Source: Castor canadensis
Taxonomy: Eukaryota > Chordata > Mammalia > Rodentia > Castoridae
NCBI RefSeq assembly: GCF_047511655.1
Contig: NC_133389.1
Coordinates: 149,373,973-149,437,972, forward strand
DNA length: 64,000 nt
Direction of reading: 5' to 3'
Shown here piece by piece: positions 11,425 through 24,021 of this stretch (the first letter of the stretch is position 1; each line of letters opens with the position of its first letter). The translations under genes and the position numbers were made by a program. The notes under the pieces are model-generated. The model was not told the origin of the DNA and did not search any database. It worked only from the letters and a program-made list of their open reading frames with translations.

Positions 11425-13017
11425 TTCCCCTCTTTATGTTCCTTTAAACAGAGGATTCCTTTAAGTCAGAGGATACTAAATTATTTGATTCTAGTAAAAC
11501 TGACTTCAAGCAACTTTTTAGGCAACATATCTGCTATGTCTATTCAAATATCTGAAAATGCAGATTGCAGTTTGATGCCGAAGGAGAGAAATATTTAAAG
11601 ATGCATCTTTGTCCCTAGCCATAGTTTTGGATATTAAATATTGAAAGCTGACAGAGTCCAGAAGAAAATAAAGTTCATTCTACTCTGTTACAGGACTCTG
11701 ATTTCACAGTTTTCTATTGTCACCCCAAAGAACTCTATTCCAATGTGCTTTCTACATCTACAGATTCCCTTCTAGGAAAATGAAATTAATTAATAATAAT
11801 TTTCAATAACAACAATAAATAAAACTAACATTTATTGAGCTAAATATTGCATGAGGTATATGTATAGTAAAAATTGTGTTTACCTGAAAATCAAAATTAA
11901 CTAGATGTTCTGCCTTTTACATTTTTTGTTTCACTCTGTGTTTTGCTAAATTTGGTGACCCTCCATATGTGGGAATGGCTACCATTTTGGACAATTAGGT
12001 GGAAAATTTCTGTTATTGCAGAAAATTCTAATAAAAACTTTGTTCTGTATTATCTTGAGCTTGGATTATATAATGTGCTTATTGTTAATAAAAACAAACA
12101 ATAATGTATGCATCGAATCTCTCTACCTAAATAGAACAAAACAGACATTCATGCAGTTGAAAACCCTGAAAAATTACATTTACTTTGTTTTGGTGATGAA
12201 ATAACCAGAGACTGAGATTTTGGAACACTGACTTTCAAGTTAACATTTTTGGAGAGCTGCATACTCACTTTCTCAATAATTAACCCCTCAAGATAGCCAT
12301 GCTTTTAATATCCCACAATGGCATTCTTTTAAATTTTTTATTGATAAGTATAATCTCTTTACAGAAATGTACTTCACATACATTTGTACAGTTTTAAAGC
12401 TTGACATTCCTTTGTGATATGTGTTAGAGGCTGGTTACTTTCATGGGATCATCCCAATTTCATCCTTTATAATTTTCTAAGTCTGTCCAGAAATATTTTT
12501 TGAACTCCCCTTCAAACAGCACCAAGTAAATATGTAGCTAGAATCCTGAGGACATTATTTAGAAGCCAAAGGAATAGATTGTATTAAAGAAGGCATTAAG
12601 AAAATTGACCTCTATTTCTATAATAAGAGTGAGAGAGACAGGACCCTTCCAGTCTGATCAATGCCATTAATTGGTTATTGGGCACATGAATGATTCTCTC
12701 TACTTGTTCTCCAAGTTTAGGAGAAACTAATCTGGTCAATTAACCTTTGGCATCGTGGATTTGAAGCAATTTTGGAGAAGGTTATTATTTTTTTTTTTAT
12801 TTCTCTGAGTTATTCTTTTGTCCCATGCAATTTAAGAGGAAACTATCTAAGACATTCCGACAAATCAGAAGGAAAAATCCTGATTTTCCTAATGCAGGAG
12901 ACGTGAGAATCACAAGCAGGCGATCAGCCTTTATTTCTGGAGGGAGACAGCTGGAGCAAACTCTTTGAGGGGCGAAGAGCATCTTGCTCTTTATTCAGTT
13001 CCTCTGATGAGGCCTTT
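11423..13017. other. Unique non-coding stretch
   Basis: AT-rich sequence downstream of SATB2 with no gene, SINE or LINE I can recognise; the open frames are short and without domains. Confidence 0.5.
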
Positions 13018-13140
13018 CGTTGGGCATCAGTTTACCCATTGGTAAATGGAGTTGAATAATATATACTTACCACTCCATAGTAAATGAATATTGAAGATCT
13101 TTGGCTAAAGAGGTCTATGAATATGTAAAAGCACTGTGAA
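13018..13140 (+). mobile_element. MIR SINE
   Basis: 'catcagtttacccattggtaaatgg' type block, then 'aatgaatattgaagatcttt' and 'atgtaaaagcactgtgaata': forward MIR 3' half. Confidence 0.5.
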
Positions 13141-13662
13141 TACAAATCAAGAATTCATGACTTAGTAAAAGCTCAATATGTTGATAAATCTTGAATTTTT
13201 GCAAATGCTGAGATGTTTCACTTTTATTCAGAATATATAATAGTTAGGGATTGAGGTTTAGCCAGAGCGGCTTTATGCAAAGGACACATATGTAACTATG
13301 TACAGTAAAAAGCTGTACATCTGGCATAGTGGGGGAAATTGGAGGCAGCAGTCAGTCAAAAGTTCTGACTAACAATTTCATTGCTTCTGGTAGTTCTCTT
13401 GTTCCTTGTCTTGGCCTCGCTACTGAAGCCTAGAAGGAGAGAATAAGTTGATAGTTTTGTCCAAAGTCCACTGAAGATGGCACTCAGTCATACCCCCATG
13501 CAAGACTCAAAATAGCCCAGGAGGGCACCATGTTCAAAAATCAGGCGACCTTCAGGTGTGGCACTGGGACATCACAGGAGCAAATGCCAAGATGGGAGGA
13601 ATACATCAAATAGATTTGTTTTAAGACTATGGGCAGAGCCGCTCTGGACGTTCTGCACCTCA

Positions 13663-13995
13663 GGATACACACAGGCCCAACTTACTCTTGATTTCATGAT
13701 GGTACAAAAGAATACGCATTCAGAAGAAACCGTACTTTGAATTTTGAATTCTGATCTTTTTCTGGGCTAGTGATAGACTATCATGAGGCTGGGTAGTGGC
13801 AGTGGCCATAGCTCCTAGTTAGTCACATGACTGTGAGGGGAAACAGCTGGTACTCTGTAGTGGACTGGTAGTCTCTAGGCCAGGATGCTCAGTACACTGG
13901 GTGTTAGCTGCATTTTTGACTTAGTGTATTTTCAATGTATGATGGGTTTATCAGGATATAACCCATAATAAGCTGAGGAGCATCTATAATTAGGA
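13663..13995. mobile_element. Ancient Tigger-like DNA transposon remnant
   Basis: In order: 'tacacacaggcccaacttac', 'catgatggtacaaaag', 'aatacgcattcagaagaaac', 'cgtactttgaattttgaatt', and at the far end 'tgtatgatgggtttatcagg' with 'aagctgaggagcatctata'. These match a mammal-wide palindrome-ended element that I recall as Tc/mariner (Tigger) type. The family name needs a repeat search. Confidence 0.55.
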
Positions 13996-14162
13996 AAAGG
14001 GGCCATTTCCTCAGAACAGAAGCAGATCCCCACCAGAGAACCTAATTTGATAAAACTCCACTTGCCTCTTTATCCAGAGACCTGTGATTTGAACAACCTG
14101 CATAGTCACATGAGAACTTAGAGGAGTTTTCTGGTCTCTCCAGAAAAATAAAGCAATTTATT

Positions 14163-14265
14163 GGGTTTCACTTTTTTGGGTGGAACTGGGGTTTTGAATT
14201 TAGGGTTTTGTGCTTGCAAAGCAGGTGCTCTATTGCTTGAGCCACACCTCATTTTTAAATGACTT
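14163..14265 (-). mobile_element. ID-type SINE
   Basis: Reverse ID: 'ggtggaactggggttttgaatt', 'gtgcttgcaaagcaggtgctc', 'tattgcttgagccacacctc'. Confidence 0.75.
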
Positions 14266-14525
14266 GCTGACAAAAGTCCTGTAGTTTCCAAACTAAGCTT
14301 TCTGGGTAATTTGAGATTGTTACCTTTTCCTATTTAGAAGGACAAGATTAATTCAGTAGCTATGAATATATGTTAGAATTGACACGAGTACATTCACAAT
14401 TGACTCTGAGTTTCCCAGCAATCCTCACAAAAAAGCCAACTCAAGAATTTCAATTGTTTTTGTTATCATGAAAAGAAAACAAGGAGCATACTCATTCCAG
14501 TGGAAAGACAATGATTTTTTTTTTG

Positions 14526-14529
<4 letters not shown>

Positions 14530-14568
<39 letters not shown>
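14530..14568. repeat. (TG)n microsatellite
   Basis: Uninterrupted alternating gt for about 39 bases. Confidence 0.97.
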
Positions 14569-14571
<3 letters not shown>

Positions 14572-15930
14572 TTCACTTGGGAGCCACTGAAGGCCATTTC
14601 AACAAAAGCTGCATGACAGTTTATCATCAAATGCAATGGCAGGGATCACTTGACAGTGTTTTCTTGTGACAAACATTGATAATAGCAAAGTCCATTTAAT
14701 TCTGAGAAGCCTAAGCTAATTTGAATTTAAGTATGGATTTTCTGGCTCCTGACAGTAAGGACAGAACTTCTGGGAAAGTAAATAGCCAGTACCATCCTCA
14801 GAAGAGTAGTTCCTAGATGTCTGCTGTCGGCTGCTTTTGAGTGGTGTCAGACTTTTTCACTCTTCACCCACAAAAAGGAGAAAAGTAAGACAAAGCTATA
14901 TGCATTCAAAGCAAATTGTCTGAATATGCTCACTCAAAAGGACACCATCTTTAGGAGTGGTTTGAAGCCCTTTCTTTGATGTAATGGTGATGGAGCAAAG
15001 ATAGTTAACATTTTGTGTTGCTTGTTGAATGTCTTATTTGTCAATATGAACTTGGTAACTGTTGGCTTCCAAGTCTGAGGGGTAGCTATTATTGATCCTT
15101 AAAGTTCCAACATCTGGGAATGATCTCTAAGGATCTCTTCAAAAAATAGATCTCTTGGGAAATCAGATAGCTGAGAGTCATCCTTATTGATGGTGGCTTG
15201 GCATGAGGGCCCTTGTTCTATGGTAGTGCTGGAGATGGTGAAGCATCCCAGGTTCCCAGATGAGTAGTTCTCCTCATTGCTACCAGAATTAGACCTCATG
15301 GCTATCCGCATGGAATATCTCTGACTATGTGTAAGCCTGTAGATGTAATTGGTTAGCATACCACTCTTCAACTCTCTGGGTATGGAAGTTTCCAAAGCAG
15401 TGCCACCTATAACCTGTCTCTAGAGTAGAGAAGGTTCTCATGTGTTTTGGTGATCCTGGTGATGTTCACAGCCCACCAAAGAATTAGTTACAAAATGAAT
15501 TATCCCAGATGATCTATGGAGTTGGCCTGCCATCTGGAAATATTTAATAGTGTCCAATTGAATATAGGAGAGTAATTGATTTACCCTCAATCAAGTTTCT
15601 ACTGAGTCAGTCTTATAGAAGTAAATGTCAGGACTAAGTATTATTCAAAGCTACTCCTAGTTCCTACTAATAAAAATAGATGGTAGTATTTTGGAGTACT
15701 GTGTGGATGGTACTACCCATCCACAGTGGATACATTATTTGGCCTTGGATTGTAGTATTTTAGAGTTTATATAGTATAGAGTTTATATGCATGGATGTAT
15801 TTTTCTGAAGTCAAATACCATGACTTCAACAAACATTTTCATCCTTGGCAATGACAATACAAAGATACTAAGGAAAGTATCCTTTATAGGCAGGCAGGGG
15901 GCTTTACATACTTTAGCCATAAGTAATCTC
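14569..15930. other. Unique non-coding stretch
   Basis: No repeat or gene recognised. A minus-strand 98-codon open frame (15099-15395) has no start context, domain or neighbour that would support it as a gene; it is noted under rejected items. Confidence 0.45.
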
Positions 15931-15931
15931 T

Positions 15932-15935
15932 CCTC

Positions 15936-15966
<31 letters not shown>

Positions 15967-16040
15967 CCTCCCTCCCACCCTCTTCCCCCCGTCTCTCTCT
16001 CTGTCTCTCCCTCTCTCCCTCTCCCCCTGCCCCTCTGTCT
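15932..16040. repeat. Polypyrimidine (TC)n tract
   Basis: About 110 bases almost entirely C/T on the plus strand; mirror-symmetric segments could form triplex DNA. The low-complexity open frames on both strands here are artefacts of it. Confidence 0.95.
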
Positions 16041-16864
16041 TTCATACTCACATACCACACACACACTTCAACTTTACATACACACTTACTTATTCAACTT
16101 TTTACACATGTGGAAATTAAGATCCAGGCAAAATTACAAAAAGCTAGGACACAGGATCATTCTACTGCTGGACAGATACCAGATCTTTCTGATTTTAAAC
16201 CAAATGCTATGCTGTTTGAATAAGATATATACCTTTCCTTGAAGTGTCCACAACCTACTGTATTTGGCATGCCTTGGACCCTGAGGACCTCTGACTATTT
16301 TTCTCTTATTCAGAGACTTTCCTACTTATGAGTCCCTGTTTCCCTAAGACAGAATGCTGAAATTCACTTTCCCAACCTTTCCTGCATATGAAAGCTCCTT
16401 CAACTGTAGGCTCCTTCAATCAGTTGCTCAGGCAAGTCTTTGATTTGGAAGGGAGTGGAACAAAAAACTCACTCCACATGGATTCTATTCTGTGCAAGCA
16501 CGGCCATGCAGCCTTCAGGGGCACAGGGGTATAGGTCGTGAAAGTGGTATTCAGTGCCTAGGAGCAGGATTCCAAGTTCTGAAGCCTGTGCCCTGTGCCA
16601 CACAGTGTGCTCTCACCTGGAGCCATCTTGGACATTGATCCTAACATCTACATCTGATTTTCTATTCCAGAAATTCTCTGAGCACCCTAATAACTTTTAG
16701 GAAATTGCTTTTTCTGCTTAGAGTTAGTTCTGTTATTATCAACTAAAGATCATGTTTCCCTTAGAGTGACCACAATATAGTGGGCATTTCATAAGTTTGG
16801 TTATCAAATAGTAAAAATATTGAATAAAATACTGACGGAACTTAAACTTTCTAGTTTCTTTATC

Positions 16865-17236
16865 CTCTTGGTCACCCTCAGCTTGGATTTGAACATCTCC
16901 AAAGTTCATGCTGAAATTTAACTATCATTGTGATGATATTGAGAGGTGCACTTTTAAGAGGTGGATCATGGGATCTCTACCCTCATAATGGATTAAGACT
17001 ATCATTACAAAAGGGGGAAGTTTGGTAGCCAAATTTTCCTCCCTTCTCACTCTCTCTCTTGCCCTGGGATGCCTTCTGCCATGATATGACACATCAAGAA
17101 GGACCCACCAGAAGCAGTCTATCAATCTTGAACTTCCCATCCTTCAGAACAATGAGCCAAAAAAACTTGAGTATTTGTAAATAACCCATACTGTTGGTAT
17201 TCTGTTACAGAACCAGAAAACAGACTGAGGCATCAT
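16865..17236 (+). mobile_element. Solo LTR of MaLR/MLT1 type
   Basis: Classic order: 'caaagttcatgctgaaattt', 'gagaggtgcacttttaagag', 'tggatcatgggatctctacc', 'tcattacaaaag', 'tctctcttgccctggga', 'ccttctgccatgatatg', 'aagaaggacccaccagaag', 'ggtattctgttacagaacc' and a terminal 'cagactga'. About 370 bp with no internal region next to it. Confidence 0.75.
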
Positions 17237-17929
17237 CTTCCTTTAGAATATATTTCAATTTACCAATATCCTTCCAAAGCTTGTCATCTGGAGCTACAAT
17301 GTTGCCTGTGGCACAGCTAAAATTAGGTCAGTCACTGCTTTGATTTAAACTATATCTCACTCACACAATCTTAAATGATGTGATTAATAAAAGGAACCAA
17401 AAAACTTAAAGGAGTTAGTGTTCAAAATTCAATGTGTGTTTAAAGATGTAAGGTCATCACTAGAGACGCTAATGTGATCTTAGATGGCATCACAATAGTT
17501 AAGGGAAACAGAACTGACCAAAAATGGAATTAGCTCAATTCTTGACTCATGAGCTCCTAGTCAGATGAGCAAGGACTGCATGGCCTCCAGCCAAGGATGC
17601 TTGAAAAAGGGGTTGCTGCTTTGAGGAGGAGGATGTGGTAAGTGATGAAATCCACGCTCCAGTGATTCAATCTTCCAAGACAGTGTAGAATCTCAGACTA
17701 AGCTGTGGACGTCTTTGAGGTCAAGGGATTTACACCTTAAGTGCCCAGGTCACACACTGGAGAAATTTTCAGGTGAGATTCAGGTCTGTACAGCAATTTA
17801 AATGCTTCTTCTTGGCTGAAGTTTGGAAAATTTCAAAATCCACTGAGATGAAAACTGTTATGAAATGTACCCCATTCAATACATAAGTACTGGTTGAAAG
17901 GGGAGGAGTCTTTGTGTCCTCAGAGTGTA

Positions 17930-18845
17930 TTCACTGGGGGTCAGGGAGCTGAAAATAAATAAAAATGTGATGAATAGGTAAATTATAGAGTATGTTGGAA
18001 GCTATGAAAAATAGGACAGGATCCTAGGTGCCAAGAAGCAGGAGTGGGGTCAGTTTGCAATTTTAACGAAGGTGCTTGGAGAGGTTCTTGTTGAGAAGGT
18101 GACTTTTTGGCAGACTGCAGGGAATTGAGGGAAACAGCTATCCATAGCAAAGCATTCCTGGCAGAGAGAAGGGCTAAAAGAGCAATGGCAAGAGTAGTCC
18201 TTATGTATTCCAGGAACACAAGGAGGCCAGTGTGGCTGGAGCCCACAGAAAGGAGGTCAGTGAAGGATAAGATCACAATGGCTATGCAGGTCATCATAAG
18301 GAGTCTGGTTTAGCCCTGAAAAGGGGACTGAGTAAAGAAGACCCATTGTTGGGCTACTGCTACAACCCAGTTAAGAAGTGATGGCATCTCTGACCACACT
18401 GGTAGCCAAGTTGCTGGTGAGAGGTTGTAGGCCTATGAATATAGAAAGACTAAAGGATTAAATCCAGTGCTTTAGTTATGAGTGACTAGAAAGTTGGAGT
18501 TGTCAACAGCTAAGTGGAATGAATTTGGGGAGGAAATAGGAGGACATTTAGGACGTGTTAAGCTTGGCATCTGAGTAGAGGTTTTGAGGAGGGAGTAGGA
18601 CTTTCCAACTTGGAGACCAGAAAGGTCTGAGTGACAGGTAGAACCTGAAGTGTTGTCAACATACAGGTGTGTTCAGTGTCACAATACTGGGTGAGAGGGG
18701 AGTGTGGCTTTGTGAAAAGTAGAATCAAGGAAGGAACCCTGGGACACTGTGAGCATTAATGGGCTGGAGAGAAGAGAAAGAATCAGCAAATACATTGGAA
18801 GTGAGCAGGAGTAAAACAAGAGTGTGGTGTCACTAGTGTTTAAAT
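17930..18845 (+). mobile_element. Ancient mammal-wide interspersed repeat, class uncertain
   Basis: 'aataggtaaattatagagta', 'tgttgagaaggtgacttttt', 'agcattcctggcagagag', 'gaggccagtgtggctggagc' and 'gaaccctgggacac' occur in the order of a common old mammalian repeat. I recognise the pattern but not its class with certainty. Confidence 0.5.
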
Positions 18846-18934
18846 ATCATTTTGAAGACTTCAGAAGACTACTAAAACATCTCATTAATTTTGTTTCTAA
18901 TTAAGAAGGATCATACTATAGCTCTTGACAGAAA

Positions 18935-18970
18935 GAAAGAGAGGAAAGGAAGGGAGGGAGGAAAAGGGGC
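18935..18970. repeat. Short polypurine tract
   Basis: GA-rich run ending in ggaagggagggaggaaaagggg. Confidence 0.85.
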
Positions 18971-19178
18971 ATAATAAGAGAGAGACAATGGAAAAAAGTG
19001 AAGAGAGATAAAAGAACTATAAATGAGGTTCAACTCAATTTAAATCCTCAATCTTGGCACAAATGTTTTAAATCATTAAAAACTTCTTAAATACCAGATT
19101 TTGTCCTATTCTAAAACTCATCTGAATTATTTTTAAGTCATCTATAACAATTGATTATATCCTGCTTTCCTTCTATTT

Positions 19179-19321
19179 CAGAAAGGAGAAAAGAAAGAGA
19201 AAGAAAGAAAGGAGGGAGAGAAGGAGAGGGAGGGAGGGAGGAGGGAGGAAGAAAAGAAGAAAAAAGAATAGAAGGAAGGAAGAAAGAGAGAACAGAAGGA
19301 AGGGAGGGAGAAAGGAAGGAA
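19179..19321. repeat. Polypurine (GGAA/GAAA)n tract
   Basis: About 140 bases of nearly pure purine with gaaa, ggag and ggaa units. Confidence 0.95.
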
Positions 19322-19334
19322 TGAATCTAGGTGT

Positions 19335-19475
19335 TTCTATGGTTATTTTACTCGATCATGACAACTTTGAAATATATAAATTACTAGCCCAATTTTATGG
19401 ATGAGGAAACTAGAAGTTTGAAAAATAACTTGCTCAAGCTCCAGTTGGTAAGAAACAGGTACTGGGACAGCTTAC
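19335..19475 (-). mobile_element. MIR SINE
   Basis: 'cccaattttatggatgagg', 'aaactagaagtttgaaaaat', 'aacttgctcaagctccagtt': reverse MIR core. Confidence 0.6.
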
Positions 19476-19984
19476 TGTACTTTCCCAAAATCACTTCGAG
19501 ACAGATTAAAATTTTAAAGAATTCTTTCCTTACCTTTTCTTTAAAGGTGGGTTCTTAGAATTACTGAGGTCAAAGTTGCTATAGAGTCTCCTGAGACTTC
19601 CTTAGTCTGTGCTATTTGTGTTGAAATGGGATTATACTTGTTAATGGATAGTGAATAAATTATAGTCATCTCTTTAATTAATCATTGCCCTGCACTACTT
19701 ATCACAGTGCTAATGGAGTATTTCTTGTAATTATTTCTCCATATGGAATGATTTCTCCATTTTTCCTTTTAAAATGTCACCAAAGAAAGTACTTCTAGAT
19801 TCTTGTGGGACATAATACTAGAAAAGCAAGTTTGTTTGTTTGTTTTTAAAATAGGGTCTTTTCCCCTCTTCAAAACTAAACTCCATCAGAAGTGCCACAA
19901 TTGGACAAGATTATGAAAAACATGTCAACTCATAAAAATTGTGTATCCACACAACCTTTCTAGGACACAAAAAGAGAGGTAGTA

Positions 19985-20115
19985 ACGTACTAGGGAGAAA
20001 ATAGAAGCTTTGGAGTCAGGCATACCTGACTTTAGATCCTCCCTTATTTCCTAGCAAGACTGAATTTACAAATTACCTGTCCCTCATTACAGCTTTCATT
20101 CTTTGTTTCTGTCTC
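19985..20115 (+). mobile_element. Probable MIR SINE
   Basis: 'gctttggagtcaggcatacc', 'tgactttagatcctcc', then a degraded 'aattacctgtccctcattac' block. Confidence 0.4.
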
Positions 20116-20740
20116 TGATTTGATATACCAGCCTGCTATATAATCCAGAAGAAGTATAGCCACAACTATCCTACAGGGCTCTGTAGCACCTTTGGAAAGA
20201 CTTCATACCTTCCTTTATCCTTTAAAGAGTCCCACCCAATCCCTACCCTGCTACGCTGTTGCTGTTCCCAGATCTTTCTAAATTACCTCTGATGCAGTCT
20301 GCTAGAATTTATTCCTATGCTCTCACTTCAGAATAACGAATGGAATCTAGAAATAAAGGAAAATATGCCCACTTCATATATGCTCATTTACAGTAAGTTT
20401 TTCAGCACAGTGAAATTACCTTTGCTCTCAGGGTTCCTTGAACTAGAATTCTTTGAAATTATAGAAAGCAAAAATATTATCTATTAATTTAAATGCATTC
20501 AGAACTGTTTTGAGTCTGCATTAAGAACTAAGACCCCTATTGGTGCTCAATGAGTACATTTGTTGAGCAGATCAAGTTGATCACAGCATTAAATATGTCT
20601 GCCATGGCTATACAAAAGAATAAGTGTCATTTCCTCAGGATTCCTGAAAGTTATAAGTACAATTAATGAAAATAAATGTTCAGGATTTCACAACATCTGA
20701 TGACAACCATGTAACATTTCTATAAGCTTCACAGCTTTTA

Positions 20741-21005
20741 AAGCATTTTCAAACCACTGACTTTTATGTTACCTTGATAAGAGTCCTGGGCAGGTACTCA
20801 TTACCCAGATTTTTGTCTGTCTGTTTTTGTTTTGGTCCTGGGGACTGAACCTAGGGCTGTCCATGCTAAGGGCATGTTCTGCCACTGAGCCCATCCCTGA
20901 TTCTTAGATGAGAAATAATCTGCTCAAAGAGGTAATGTGCCTAACATTATACCACCAGGAAATGGTGGCGCCACTATCAGAATGCAAATACTTTGGCTGC
21001 AAACT
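20741..21005 (-). mobile_element. MIR SINE split by an ID SINE
   Basis: Left part: 'gggcaggtactcattaccc'. Right part after 20899: 'agatgagaaataatctgctc', 'aaagaggtaatgtgcctaac'. Reverse MIR with the rodent SINE between the halves. Confidence 0.6.
20812..20899 (-). mobile_element. ID-type SINE inside MIR
   Basis: Reverse ID: 'tcctggggactgaacctagg', 'catgctaagggcatgttctg', 'ccactgagcccatccctga'. Confidence 0.75.
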
Positions 21006-22540
21006 CCCTTCAAACTTCAGGTTCTTCTTCATGAACATCATTTGTCAAGTTGAGTCACCAAAGTGTATAACATAAACCTAGGAAATGTGAAACAGCCACA
21101 TAAGGTCAGTCTCCAAACACCGCTCCATGTGTTCACTGAGTGGTCTAGACAAGTACTAGGCATGGGAGAAGGAAAGTATAGTCCTATGACAGCCACAGTG
21201 ATGTTAGAAAGGAGGTCATTTTAGGAGTAGGGTTTGCCTTTTGTGCTTTATTTTACAAACATACTAAGAACAACTTGAGAATTTGGGGAAAAAAATTGGA
21301 CAAGCATCATTCTGCCTGCATTTGTCATCCTGATTCCATGGTTTCCATCAGTTTCCCAATATTCATTATTTGGAGAGATCTACAAATCACAAATGGTTAA
21401 GTGAACCCTGAAGTGTGTGTCTTGAATAACTGACTAAACAAGAAAAGAACCTAAACTCATGCTGGGATGCAGAATTTGTCAGCTTCCCGTCTCCCATTAG
21501 ATGAAGATGGCAATACTTGCAGAGGATTTGAGGACATAAAGGGACAGAGAGCCTGGGAGGGACGCCGTCAACACTAGATTCCTTTCTCTTGTTCCTCTAG
21601 AGTTGCCACCACTCTGTTGACTGTCCCACAGTCAGTACACCTTCTGTGTCTTTGACTCTCCGTCTGCAAATATTGTTTCTTTGTATATTTAATAATCATT
21701 CAATCCAAAAGCACATTTGTGAGCACTGACTACATGGTAAGCACTTTTCTTAGATGCTACGTAACTAGTAACTGGGATCCAGCTGCAGGTCTCAGGGTTC
21801 ATGACGAACACAGTTAACACAGGAACCATACGTGCTATGAGATCCGTGGCAGTGGCAGGCCCAGAGCACACATGAGAACAGGAGTTGCAGCACATGGGCA
21901 GAGCAGATCAAGAAGGGATTCTTGATGATCAGCCTGAATGAATTTTGGAAAGGAGGGAATGAATTCAAGATGGGGAGGAGAAAGAGGTATAATAAAGGAT
22001 CCGTAGCACGGCAAACGTAACTCTTCACTTCTTTTTCTCTATTATCTCCAAAGTCCCTCTTGTTACTTTCTGTGGCAGAGTCTGTTAGCTAACACCCTAT
22101 CAGAAATCTGCTCTCTCCTTTTCTCTGTGATTAATGGAACAGCTAGAACTACATATCAGCTTCCCTTGCCTTTAGGTACAGGGCTTGAAAAAGCCTCCAT
22201 AAAAGGAGTGTATCATGCTTTCCTCCTTTTTCCATCCTTATGTGCAGAAGGTAGAACAGAGCAGGAGCTCTGTCAATCATCACAGGAACAACACAGAAAC
22301 AAACACAAGCAAAAGTGGAACTGTGTGCCGGAAGGGTTAGTGTGAATTTCTGACAACTTTGTGAAGCCAACTCACCTCAACAATTTCTTTTAAGTAGGAA
22401 GTAAAGTATTTCTTTGCATGGGTCATTGTTATCTTGTGGGTTTTTTTCCTATTATATTCAGCTAAACCTAATCATAATTCATCTGCCTTCCCTACATCAC
22501 AACAATTATCTTCTCGCAATTTTTCACTTTTCCTATATTT
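21006..22540. other. Mostly unique non-coding stretch
   Basis: No gene. Around 21680-21990 and 22080-22260 the sequence faintly resembles old LTR or interspersed-repeat text, but not well enough to call. Confidence 0.4.
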
Positions 22541-22544
22541 ATAT

Positions 22545-22672
22545 TGCAGGAGCTTTCTAGCAAGTTCTAAGTTCCTGGAGGGGAAAGCACTAACTAATAT
22601 ATTTTCCTTTATATCAACAATACCTAGCAAAGTGGCATAAGAATACGTGTTTAATAAATGTTCAATATCTGA
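22545..22672 (+). mobile_element. L2 3' end
   Basis: 'tctaagttcctggaggggaa', 'caatacctagcaaagtggc', 'gtttaataaatgttcaat': typical L2 terminus. Confidence 0.55.
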
Positions 22673-23960
22673 TTATAACATGATTCCCTTTAGAAAGAAT
22701 GTGAGAGAATTTTTAGTCTTTATTTAAAAATCTCTAGAAAGGTAAATAACAGTGGAAATGAAAGTTTACACCGGTGAGGGATTTAAAAAAAAAAAAGGGA
22801 CAAAACTCATTCCATGAAGTGATGGTTCTGAACTGCCATTAATACGACTTTCAGTACAGTAGAGAAATTTTACTGTTTCCTCAAAAATAGAAGTCACCAG
22901 CACAAGGTTAGTCTCCTAGGCAGAAGCCAACCTATCTCAGGCTAGAACCTCTCTCTGCTTGGGAGTTTGCCTTCTTTGCTGAAGTTTGACCCCTCAAAAC
23001 ACAACCTCCTGAATATGGAAGTCACTTATGTTAAAAGTCAAATTTATCTCACAAATGCGTTCCTTCCCGGTCTCTATCCCAAATGCTGCAGTATTTACAT
23101 TTGTATCAACATGTGTCACTTATGCTGGGTTCCTCATTGCTCTTTTAAAACCTTGAGCTGTCTGTCCTTCTGTACAGACCCAGTTTCTAACAATTGTCCT
23201 TAAAAACATCTACATGGCCTGTGGGCTACAAATCATCATGGGAAAATGACAAGTAAAACTGAAGAAAGAAAAGAAGGAAAGAAAAGCTCATCAGTACACC
23301 AACCATATGCAGCAAACTGAGAAAAGAAAAAAGCAGGAAAAATATTTACAATATCAAAAGAAAACAAAATCACTTTCTAATTTACTTTTTCTTTGCCAGC
23401 TCTGAAGCTAAGCACTTGCTCTTTCCTTATTAACTTTAGTCTTTTGAGTAATTTTTTCCATTGTAAGCACTTTCTAAAAAATCATTTTCGCACATTTCTC
23501 AGCTACATCAATCCTTCCAGCATTCCTCTATGCACACATTATGGTACCCCAGCTCTAAATATAAAAGACTTTTATTATGTCCATTAAGCATGGACATATG
23601 TGCTCCAAAAGTTTCCTGACACGCAGTCATTTGTGGTTTTTTAATTATAAACAGAAAATATTCACTAGAAAAATAAAGAAGCAGACTCATAAATACATCT
23701 TTATACATTTGAGTTTTGCTTGTATCTGGCAAAACAGTTGGATAAATGGCTCTCCCAGTTGCCAGCTTCAGGATGTGAGCATGCATGTGCTTACATATAC
23801 CCAGAGACACACGTGCATTCATCCACATGTGCAATTAAATCCACGCACTGCACAGAACTCAAACATCTGTAATTGTGGGTACCACTGCCTTGTTTCTAAA
23901 ATTAGGGTACAGATTTTCCTTAGACTCACCAGGTTTCTATGTGAAAAATTAAATAGGGAA
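22673..23960. other. Unique intergenic stretch next to the SATB2 3' end
   Basis: No repeat, RNA gene or coding sequence recognised. The 133-codon frame at 23577-23978 has no domain or codon signature and ends at the SATB2 3' boundary. Confidence 0.5.
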
Positions 23961-24021
23961 GGAGGCAACGCCCAGTAAAATACTTGACAAACAAAGTCAG
24001 ATTTATTGAATGCGTTTTATT
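23961..24021 (-). terminator. SATB2: SATB2 distal polyadenylation site
   Basis: On the transcript strand there are two AATAAA hexamers, at 24016-24021 and 24002-24007, 14 bases apart. They are followed within 30 bases by a GU-rich stretch (ACTTTGTTTGTC), the usual order of signal, cleavage zone and downstream element. Cleavage is expected near 23980-23995. This is the strongest poly(A) arrangement I see downstream of the stop codon. Confidence 0.7.

Noticed and set aside
15099-15395. 98-codon minus-strand open frame
   Set aside because: It begins within an open stretch without start context, matches no family I know, has no neighbouring exon or splice signals, and this length is expected by chance in 64 kb. 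A protein search would settle it.
15787-16242. 151-codon plus-strand frame and overlapping minus-strand frames
   Set aside because: They are produced by the TC/GA simple repeat, which lacks stops in some frames.
22080-22345. Possible LTR fragment
   Set aside because: Only loose resemblance to old LTR text; not enough ordered landmarks to call.
23577-23978. 133-codon plus-strand frame just beyond the SATB2 3' end
   Set aside because: No domain, no codon bias, no splice sites; overlapped by a 108-codon frame on the other strand.
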